A stretch of 49,008 nucleotides of DNA from Lachnospiraceae bacterium (GTDB lineage: Bacteria; Bacillota; Clostridia; Lachnospirales; Lachnospiraceae). The translations under genes were made by a program, and so were the position numbers. The stretch spans positions 1 through 49,008 of the forward strand of contig JAFUPV010000043.1 of the NCBI GenBank assembly GCA_017472605.1, written 5' to 3'. The notes beneath the pieces were generated by a model. That model was not told the origin of the DNA. It ran no database searches and worked only from the letters and a program-made list of their open reading frames with translations. This document shows, piece after piece, positions 43,656 to 49,008 of the stretch (position 1 is the stretch's first letter; each line of letters begins with the position of its first letter).

Positions 43656-43973
43656 TTATTTTGCTTTGAAGGTAGAACACTGAGTTGCGGAAGAATCAAC
43701 AGCGGAAGTTCCGCTGATGTCTACCTGACTGGCAGTGCAGTACTGATTGGAATTGTAGACGCAGTGCACGGCATTGCATTCGATGGAAAGCTTCTTGTCC
43801 GGTGTTTCAAAGCTGTTGCGGAAGGAATCACCGTGGCGCAGATCAAAGCTGGCGCAGCTGGTATTTTCCTTCTGCTGTGCCTGTCTGCCGTCAACCAGAA
43901 TCTCTGATTTGCAGCAGCAGCGGTCGCTGTTATGAATGCAGTTTTCTACGGTACAGGTACATTGTGTTGTCAT
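43656..43973 (-). CDS. DUF1540-containing cysteine-rich protein (two domains)
   Basis: The 105-residue protein contains two copies of the small DUF1540 motif: CTVENCIHNSDRCCCKSEIL with CASF near residues 10-45, and CNAVHCVYNSNQYCTASQVD with CSTF near residues 65-102. Four cysteines per copy suggest metal binding. Relatives are small Clostridia proteins of unknown role, some reported in spores. The ATG at 43973 follows GGAGG by six bases; the longer in-frame extension upstream has no ribosome binding site. It converges on the thrS terminator and is divergent from rplS. Confidence 0.88.
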   Translation of the reverse strand: MTTQCTCTVENCIHNSDRCCCKSEILVDGRQAQQKENTSCASFDLRHGDSFRNSFETPDKKLSIECNAVHCVYNSNQYCTASQVDISGTSAVDSSATQCSTFKAK

Positions 43974-44074
43974 AGTTGCCTCCAAATGAGTATTTCCGGT
44001 TCCGGGCACAGGGCTGCAGAATCGAATAGTAACAGTGTTCGTAAAAAAAAATAAAAATATACATGGAAAAAGAC

Positions 44075-44103
44075 TTGCATTCGACGAAAAAGTGTGATAC
44101 ACT
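44075..44103 (+). promoter_or_regulatory. Promoter of rplS
   Basis: TTGCAT (44075-44080) and TACACT (44098-44103) with a 17-bp spacer. Confidence 0.8.
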
Positions 44104-44182
44104 AGATTGCGTTGTGAATTTAGAGATGGTCCGCTGCTGCCAGGGTGCGGTATGAACGTCCGATTTAATTAGGAGGATTGCC
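44104..44182 (+). promoter_or_regulatory. rplS 5' leader, possible L19 autoregulatory RNA
   Basis: This short leader contains the GC-rich GTCCGCTGCTGCCAGGGTGCGG stretch in a region otherwise AT-rich, suggesting a folded element. Bacillus and relatives have an L19 leader that binds the protein product; whether this one is related cannot be settled by eye. Confidence 0.35.
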
Positions 44183-44530
44183 ATGAGCAAGATTATCGAG
44201 AGCATTGAGAAGGCTCAGCTGAAAGAGAACGTTGCACAGTTCAACGTTGGTGATACTGTAAAGGTATACGCAAAGATCAAAGAGGGAGACAAGGAGAGAA
44301 TCCAGGTATTCGAGGGTACTGTTCTGAAGAGACAGAACGGCGGAATCCGCGAGACATTCACCGTTAGAAAGAACTCCAATGGCGTAGCTGTTGAGAAGAC
44401 ATGGCCGCTTCATTCTCCGTCTGTTGAGAACATCGAAGTTGTTCGTAAGGGTAAGGTAAGAAGAGCGAAACTGAACTACCTGAGACAGAGATCCGGTAAG
44501 AGCGCTAAGGTTAAGGAAATCGTTAAATAA
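44183..44530 (+). CDS. rplS: Ribosomal protein L19
   Basis: The 115-residue sequence is a complete bL19: [20 protein letters not shown] near the N terminus, [19 protein letters not shown] in the middle and [20 protein letters not shown] with the C-terminal [16 protein letters not shown]. It lies at the 30S-50S interface. AGGAGG precedes the ATG. It leads the rplS-lepB-rbgA-rnhB cluster, an order well known in Firmicutes. Confidence 0.98.
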   Translation: MSKIIESIEKAQLKENVAQFNVGDTVKVYAKIKEGDKERIQVFEGTVLKRQNGGIRETFTVRKNSNGVAVEKTWPLHSPSVENIEVVRKGKVRRAKLNYLRQRSGKSAKVKEIVK

Positions 44531-44550
44531 TTGAACTACGAAAGAGATGG

Positions 44551-44585
44551 AAGGGGCAGATACAGATTGTATTGCCCCTTTTTCT
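44551..44585 (+). terminator. Terminator after rplS
   Basis: AAGGGGCA (44551-44558) pairs with TGCCCCTT (44573-44580), followed by TTTTT. It separates high rplS expression from the following genes. Confidence 0.85.
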
Positions 44586-44676
44586 GCTAAGAAAACTGCT
44601 GCCGGAAAACGGAAGGATGCGTCTTCTGCGGCAGAGGATCCGTCAGACCGGATTCGGAAAAAATGGGGGCCGGCAA

Positions 44677-45240
44677 ATGAAGAAAAAAGAAAAGAAGCAA
44701 AAGAAGTTGATCAGCCGGATGATCGGTTTTCTGACAAATCTGCTGCTGATGGTGGCGGTTGGTCTGTTTGTGCTGAACTATCTGATGTACTATGTACATC
44801 AGGACGGATATTCCATGGATGCGACGATCCGGCAGGGAGGCAGCGTGTTCATCAATCGTCTGTGGTACGCAATCGAAGAACCGCAGCGGTATGACATCGT
44901 TGCTTACCAATCCGGAAGCAAGGTTCAGGTGAGACGGATTGTCGGAATGCCCAATGAAACAGTTGAAATCCGGGATGGTGTACTTTACATCAATGATCTG
45001 CCGATGGATGAGAACCATGTCTACACGGACACAATTGAGATCGCAGGTCTGGCATCGAAGAAAATCACACTTGCACCGGATGAATATTTTGTCCTTGGTG
45101 ATAATCCGGACAGAAGCCAGGACAGCCGTTTTGCGGATACCGGAAATGTGTCCGAGGAACAGATTCTGGGAAGAGCCTGGCTGACTGTTTCGTCGATTGT
45201 TGATGTCCGGCTGATCTGGGATACGGAGAGAGTTGAATAA
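44677..45240 (+). CDS. lepB: Signal peptidase I
   Basis: The 187-residue protein has one N-terminal membrane helix (about residues 16-36) and the S26 peptidase domain, which cuts signal peptides on the outer face of the membrane. The nucleophile is Ser46 in DGYSMDATIRQGG, and box D VQVRRIVGMPNETVEI and box E FVLGDNPDRSQDSR are present. The position aligned to the general-base Lys of SipS/LepB (V-K-R in most) is Arg86 (V-R-R) here. The start at 44677 is chosen for its Lys-rich N terminus; the ribosome binding site is weak (GGGGG). It is next to rplS and rbgA, as in other Firmicutes. Confidence 0.88.
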   Translation: MKKKEKKQKKLISRMIGFLTNLLLMVAVGLFVLNYLMYYVHQDGYSMDATIRQGGSVFINRLWYAIEEPQRYDIVAYQSGSKVQVRRIVGMPNETVEIRDGVLYINDLPMDENHVYTDTIEIAGLASKKITLAPDEYFVLGDNPDRSQDSRFADTGNVSEEQILGRAWLTVSSIVDVRLIWDTERVE

Positions 45241-45264
45241 ATTAGGAAGAACGGGAGAAATGAT

Positions 45265-46107
45265 ATGCTGATACAGTGGTACCCGGGTCACATGACCAAA
45301 GCAAAGCGCGCAATGAAGGAAGATATGAAGCTGGTCGATCTGGTGATTGAGCTGACAGATGCCAGAGTGCCGCAGTCAGGCCGCAATCCGGATATCGATG
45401 AGCTGGCAAAGAACAAAGCGCGGGTAATTCTGTTAAATAAGTCGGATCTGGCGGATGAGAAGGCAAACAGAGAGTGGATTGCTTCGTTCCAGAAGCAGGG
45501 AATCCTTGCCGTTGCAGCAGATGCCAGACAGAGAGGCTTCCGCAAGCAGATGATGGAAGCCATCATGGCTGCATGCAAAGAAAAAATTGAACGGGACAGA
45601 CGACGCGGAATCATGAACCGCCCCATCCGCGCGATGGTGGTCGGAATTCCCAATGTGGGAAAGTCTACGTTTATTAACAGCTTCGCCGGAAAGGTCAGCG
45701 CGAAAACCGGCAACAAGCCGGGTGTAACGAGAGGAAATCAGTGGATCCGCATCGATGACCGTCTGGAGCTTCTGGATACACCGGGAATTCTCTGGCCGAA
45801 ATTTGAGGATCAGACCGTTGGACTTCATCTGGCAATGATCGGTTCTATCAGTGATGATATCCTTCCGATTGAGGAGTTGGCGTTTGAACTGCTGAAGTGG
45901 ATGGCGGAGTACTATCCGGACCGTCTGAAAGAGCGGTATGATCTGGATCCGGAGGTGGAAGCGATGGAGCGGATGGATTTCATCGCGAAAAAGCGCGGCT
46001 GTTTAAAGAAAGGCGGCGAGCCGGACTATGAGAAGGCTGCAAGACAGATTCTGGATGACTACCGAAGCGGCCGTCTGGGCAGAATTTCACTGGAGAGAGT
46101 ACAATGA
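45265..46107 (+). CDS. rbgA: Ribosome biogenesis GTPase YlqF/RbgA
   Basis: RbgA is a circularly permuted GTPase needed for late 50S assembly. The permutation is visible: G4 LLNKSDLAD (about residues 53-61) comes before G1 VGIPNVGKSTFIN (about 126-138) and G3 LLDTPGILWPK. The N terminus IQWYPGHMTKAKR is the family signature, and a C-terminal helical domain follows. The 280-residue length is normal. GGGAGAAATGAT precedes the ATG. Its last bases overlap the rnhB start. Confidence 0.96.
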   Translation: MLIQWYPGHMTKAKRAMKEDMKLVDLVIELTDARVPQSGRNPDIDELAKNKARVILLNKSDLADEKANREWIASFQKQGILAVAADARQRGFRKQMMEAIMAACKEKIERDRRRGIMNRPIRAMVVGIPNVGKSTFINSFAGKVSAKTGNKPGVTRGNQWIRIDDRLELLDTPGILWPKFEDQTVGLHLAMIGSISDDILPIEELAFELLKWMAEYYPDRLKERYDLDPEVEAMERMDFIAKKRGCLKKGGEPDYEKAARQILDDYRSGRLGRISLERVQ

Positions 46108-46865
46108 CGTTAGATCAGATAAAAAAAGAACTGGAAGGCTTTCAGGGCGATGAGCTTCTGGAGGCAGTCCGGGCTTACGAAAATGACAGCAGAAAAAGTG
46201 TGCAGCAGTACCTGGAACGCTGCCGGAAAAAGGTTGAAACATATTACCAGGAGCTGGCCCGTGTAAATGGAATGCATGAATTCGAGCAGAAGCTGGCGAG
46301 GGGCGCGGTTTACTGCGGAATCGATGAAGCGGGACGAGGTCCTCTTGCCGGTCCTGTTGTTGCGGCTGCCGTTATCATGCCTTCGGACTGTTCCATTCCC
46401 TACATCAATGACTCCAAGCAGCTGTCCGAAAAGAAAAGGGAAGAATTGTATGAAGTCATCATGAAAGAGGCGGTTTCTGTCGGCGTTGGAATTTCGTCGG
46501 AGGATGTGATTGACGAGATCAACATTCTTCAGGCAACCTATCAGGCCATGCGAAAGGCCGTGGTTTCTCTGGATCCGCTGCCGGAAGTTCTGATTAATGA
46601 CGCGGTGCAGATTCCAGGACTGCCCATGAGACAGGTGCCTGTGATTAAAGGCGATGCAAAATGCTATTCCATTGCTGCCGCGAGTATTATTGCGAAGGTG
46701 ACCAGGGACCGGATGATGAAGGAATATGACAGGCAGTACCCGGACTATGGATTTGCGGGAAATAAAGGCTATGGCAGTGAAATGCACATTCAGGCGCTGA
46801 AGACGATTGGACCCTGCCCGATCCACAGGCGGAGCTTTATTAAGAATTTTGGGTTTGGGGAATGA
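46104..46865 (+). CDS. rnhB: Ribonuclease HII
   Basis: RNase HII cuts RNA in RNA-DNA hybrids and removes misincorporated ribonucleotides. Signature YCGIDEAGRGPLAGPVVAAA gives the first catalytic Asp-Glu; another acidic residue lies in VLINDAVQIPG, and the helix SIAAASIIAKVTRDRMM with KGYGSEMH follows. The 253-residue protein has an N-terminal extension of about 70 residues before the core, as in Bacillus-type RnhB. The ATG overlaps the rbgA stop by four bases, and its stop overlaps the next gene. Confidence 0.96.
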   Translation: MTLDQIKKELEGFQGDELLEAVRAYENDSRKSVQQYLERCRKKVETYYQELARVNGMHEFEQKLARGAVYCGIDEAGRGPLAGPVVAAAVIMPSDCSIPYINDSKQLSEKKREELYEVIMKEAVSVGVGISSEDVIDEINILQATYQAMRKAVVSLDPLPEVLINDAVQIPGLPMRQVPVIKGDAKCYSIAAASIIAKVTRDRMMKEYDRQYPDYGFAGNKGYGSEMHIQALKTIGPCPIHRRSFIKNFGFGE

Positions 46866-47215
46866 TGAATTGCAGAGAAGTGGGCGGTGATTACGAAAGA
46901 TATGCGGCACAGTATCTGGAAAAACAGGGCTATCGGATTCTGGAGAGGAATTTCCGCTGCAGAGAAGGGGAGATTGACCTGATTGCAGAGGAAAACGGGT
47001 ACCTGTGTTTTATCGAAGTAAAATACCGTTCCACGACCGCTTCCGGCTATCCGCAGGAAGCGGTCGGGTATCGGAAACAGCGCAGAATTTACCGGACAGC
47101 AGCCGCTTATCTGCAAAAGAGGAAACCGGGCAGACATCTGCCCTGCCGGTTTGATGTGGTCGGTATCAGTCCGGAGGGAATCTGGCTGATCCGGAATGCG
47201 TTTGGAGGGATGTAA
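46862..47215 (+). CDS. UPF0102/YraN family nuclease-fold protein
   Basis: The 117-residue protein matches the YraN family, which has a Holliday-junction-resolvase-like fold: YERYAAQYLEKQGYRILERN, the GEIDLIAEENGYLCFIEVKYR motif with the acidic and lysine residues of the nuclease core, and YRKQRRIYRTAAAYL. Activity is unproven for the family. It overlaps the rnhB stop and precedes pgeF by no gap, so it belongs to the same operon. Confidence 0.93.
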   Translation: MMNCREVGGDYERYAAQYLEKQGYRILERNFRCREGEIDLIAEENGYLCFIEVKYRSTTASGYPQEAVGYRKQRRIYRTAAAYLQKRKPGRHLPCRFDVVGISPEGIWLIRNAFGGM

Positions 47216-48067
47216 ATGATATCATATAAAACGAAAGATGACTGCAGAGAACTGGTTCTGCGAAACAAAAACGGCGTTTCTTTCTTTCAATATGAAACCT
47301 ACAGCAAAATGGACTGGATCGCCCATGGCTTTTCCACCAGGCTGGGAGGTGTCAGCAGCGGCTGCTTCGCAACCATGAACCTGGGCTTCTTTAAGAATGA
47401 CAGCCGGGCAAACGTAGAAGAAAACTATCGCCGGTTTGGCGGCGCTGTCGGCTTTGACTGGACCAGGGCGGTTCTTTCCTGGCAGACGCACACCACCAAT
47501 GTGAGAAGGGTTACGGCTGCGGATGCGGGAAAAGGAACGGTTCGCGACAGGGATTACTGTGATGTGGACGGTCTGATTACCAACGTACCGGGGCTGGCTC
47601 TTGTGACGTTCTATGCGGACTGTGTTCCTCTGTATTTTGTGGATACCAGAAACAAAGCCATCGGATTGTCCCATTCCGGCTGGCGTGGAACGGTGAACCG
47701 GATGGGTCTGGCAACGCTGAAAGCCATGAACGAAGCCTACGGAACCCAACCGGAGGACGTGACTGCTGCCATCGGTCCCAGCATCTGCGGGGACTGCTTT
47801 GAGGTAGGTCCCGAGGTGGTGGCGGAATTTGCAAAAGAATTTACCGGAGAACAGATGGAAAAGATCTGCAGAGCCGGTGAAGGAGACCGTTCCTATCTGG
47901 ATTTGTGGCAGACCAACCGGTTTGTGTTGGAAGAGGCGGGAATCGCGCCGGATAAGATTTTGATAACCAATGTCTGCACCAGATGCAATCCGGAGCTTCT
48001 GTATTCCCATCGGATCATGGGAACAGAGCGGGGGAATCTGGCGGCGGTGCTGGCGATAAGGGAATAA
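47216..48067 (+). CDS. pgeF: Peptidoglycan-editing factor PgeF (YfiH/laccase-domain family)
   Basis: The 283-residue protein matches the DUF152/YfiH family. Landmarks are HGFSTRLGGVSSG near residue 37, SWQTHTTNV with the first metal His, the FYADCVPLYFVD stretch with its Cys, and GLSHSGWRGTVNRMG, in which His is the second ligand. E. coli YfiH removes wrongly incorporated L-Ser from UDP-MurNAc; relatives also show purine nucleoside phosphorylase activity. GGAGGG precedes the ATG. It is the last gene of the rplS-rnhB cluster. Confidence 0.92.
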   Translation: MISYKTKDDCRELVLRNKNGVSFFQYETYSKMDWIAHGFSTRLGGVSSGCFATMNLGFFKNDSRANVEENYRRFGGAVGFDWTRAVLSWQTHTTNVRRVTAADAGKGTVRDRDYCDVDGLITNVPGLALVTFYADCVPLYFVDTRNKAIGLSHSGWRGTVNRMGLATLKAMNEAYGTQPEDVTAAIGPSICGDCFEVGPEVVAEFAKEFTGEQMEKICRAGEGDRSYLDLWQTNRFVLEEAGIAPDKILITNVCTRCNPELLYSHRIMGTERGNLAAVLAIRE

Positions 48068-48080
48068 GTAGTTGAGAGGT

Positions 48081-48117
48081 AACCTGACAGTGTTTTGCTG
48101 TCGGGTTTCTTTTTTTA
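48081..48117 (+). terminator. Terminator after pgeF
   Basis: AACCTGACAG (48081-48090) pairs with CTGTCGGGTT (48098-48107, one G-T pair), followed by TCTTTTTTT. Confidence 0.88.
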
Positions 48118-48187
48118 TCCATCCAGGAGAACTCGCCAGTAATGCGTTTGATTGTTTTTTTGTTTCAGCGAAAAAAAATTTTTCGGG

Positions 48188-48217
48188 TGCAACATTTTTT
48201 CTTTTTTATGTATGATA
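48188..48217 (+). promoter_or_regulatory. Possible ECF-sigma promoter of the sigma/anti-sigma pair
   Basis: TGCAAC (48188-48193) followed by a T-rich spacer and TATGAT at 48211-48216. TGCAAC/TGAAAC-type -35 elements are common in autoregulated ECF promoters, but a housekeeping promoter is also possible. Confidence 0.35.
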
Positions 48218-48247
48218 TCTGTGAATGGGTGCAAAGGGGGTGATCCG

Positions 48248-48496
48248 ATGCGGGATTGTGAACTGGTACGGATCAGTTATGAACGAAATAAGGACGAGCT
48301 GTATCGTCTCTGCTATTTTTATACGGGAAACAATGCGGATGCGGCGGACGCCATGCAGAATGCACTGATTAAGCTGATGGAATATGAGGGTACGTTTACT
48401 TCGGAGAAGCATGAAACCTGTTGGCTGATGAAGGTTGCTGTCAATGAATGCGAAGATTTTCGAACCGGAAAAAACGGGAAGGGAGGAGAACGATGA
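48248..48496 (+). CDS. ECF-type sigma factor fragment lacking region 4
   Basis: The 82-residue product begins MRDCELVRISYERNKDELYR and matches sigma-70 region 2 (LCYFYTGNNADAADAMQNAL, CWLMKVAVNECEDF). It stops after a short basic tail (RTGKNGKGGER), without the roughly 80-residue region 4 that binds the -35 element. Normal ECF factors of this group are 160-170 residues. GGGGGTGATCC precedes the ATG at 48248. The stop overlaps the start of the following membrane protein (ATGA at 48493). Because the tail runs smoothly into the next gene, an in-frame internal deletion is likely, but a functional single-domain sigma cannot be excluded. Confidence 0.75.
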   Translation: MRDCELVRISYERNKDELYRLCYFYTGNNADAADAMQNALIKLMEYEGTFTSEKHETCWLMKVAVNECEDFRTGKNGKGGER

Positions 48497-49008
48497 AACT
48501 GCATGAATTTCAACGGGTATGTAATCGGGTGAAGCTGTCACAGAGACAAAGTGATCGTCTGTTTGCCTGGGCACAGCGGGCAGTTCTGGAATCGGAAAAA
48601 AAAAGAGAACGGAAAAATGATTTCTTCATTGGAACGGTGGTTGGAATTGCCACGATTGCTGTCCTGCTGATGGCGCTGACGATTCCGATGGCATGGAACA
48701 TGAGAAAAGAAGGAGAAGTGCCGCTGATGTCTGCTGCGGAAACGCTGGAAGGAACAGAAATCGGTGATGTTGATAATACCAATCAGACGCAGGTGTCATA
48801 TTTGACTGTTTCCGGGGAGTCCGATGTGGAAACCTGCGCGGAAATCCTCTCTCAGATGCAGGATGGCAGCATCGTATATCTGGAGGATTTACAAGCTATA
48901 CTGGCACAGGATCCGGGGATTCTGACACAAAATGGAATTGTCTGTGCGCAGCCAACGGATGAGACATTGCATCAATTGTTTGTTTACCGGAAATTTGGAT
49001 TGAACCAT
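48493..49008 (+). CDS. Putative membrane anti-sigma factor, runs off the window
   Basis: Translation from the ATG at 48493 is open to the window end (172 codons). The N-terminal ~40 residues are charged and helical (FQRVCNRVKLSQRQSDRLFA), followed by one membrane helix (TVVGIATIAVLLMALTIPMA), then an extracytoplasmic part (NQTQVSYLTVSGESDVETC ...). A cytoplasmic N-terminal sigma-binding part, one helix and an outer sensor is the usual anti-sigma layout. GGAGGAGAACG precedes the start, and the ATGA overlap with the sigma stop couples them. No known anti-sigma domain is clear by eye, so the role is inferred from position. Confidence 0.65.
   Translation, partial: MKLHEFQRVCNRVKLSQRQSDRLFAWAQRAVLESEKKRERKNDFFIGTVVGIATIAVLLMALTIPMAWNMRKEGEVPLMSAAETLEGTEIGDVDNTNQTQVSYLTVSGESDVETCAEILSQMQDGSIVYLEDLQAILAQDPGILTQNGIVCAQPTDETLHQLFVYRKFGLNH

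Noticed and set aside
41857-43680. Long open frame on the minus strand opposite thrS
   Set aside because: Shadow of thrS; no start signal and the composition is that of an antisense frame.

Overview
The window looks like a chromosome segment of a Gram-positive, low-to-mid-GC anaerobe of the Clostridia, most likely a Lachnospiraceae-type gut bacterium. Reasons seen in the sequence: strong AGGAGG-type ribosome binding sites, TTGACA-17-TATAAT promoters, two T-box leaders, two TPP riboswitches, a CIRCE element before groESL, and a gene set typical of that group (DUF6062, DUF6106, DUF1540, VanW-domain protein, MrnC, RlmB, YlqF/RbgA, PgeF). The species assignment is inference.

Layout. 1-6.7 kb is accessory and partly decayed: IS-end-like repeats, an autoregulated marR, a broken MATE efflux gene, a minus-strand methyltransferase/acetyltransferase operon preceded by a 36-codon leader peptide and an intrinsic terminator (an apparent attenuation switch), an AraC/GyrI-type regulator, a heptad-repeat coiled-coil protein, and a RelA/SpoT-type synthetase. 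6.8-9.9 kb has a beta-lactamase-fold hydrolase and a thiamine salvage block (riboswitch-thiT, riboswitch-thiM) whose thiM 3' end is lost and joined to a remnant of another gene. 9.9-23.5 kb is a glycan/sugar island: AraC regulator, GH20 (frameshifted), two GH43 enzymes, a TetM-like GTPase, an orphan sugar-binding protein, an aldo/keto reductase, a sugar isomerase-like TIM barrel and a Nudix hydrolase. The glycosidases lack signal peptides, so they probably act on imported oligosaccharides.

23.8-48.1 kb is mostly conserved core: ispF; T-box-cysE-cysS-mrnC-rlmB; a long hairpin, a hicB remnant and two identical tRNA-Thr(GGT) genes; glnS; DUF6062 and VanW-domain genes; CIRCE-groES-groEL; DUF6106; guaB; a zinc-type ABC importer (znuA-znuC-znuB); T-box-thrS; a DUF1540 protein; rplS-lepB-rbgA-rnhB-yraN-pgeF. 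The window ends in a small ECF sigma factor that lacks region 4, translationally coupled to a membrane protein that runs off the edge.

The most notable candidate for something undescribed is the leader-peptide/terminator switch upstream of the methyltransferase-GNAT pair (2.9-3.96 kb). Others worth a look are the Gly-Cys tail on IspF, the TetM-like GTPase with a replaced domain IV loop, the region-4-less sigma factor, and the 107-nt hairpin after rlmB. Several genes carry disabling changes (MATE, GH20, thiM, a small membrane protein, AraC and HicB fragments), so the accessory parts appear to be eroding.
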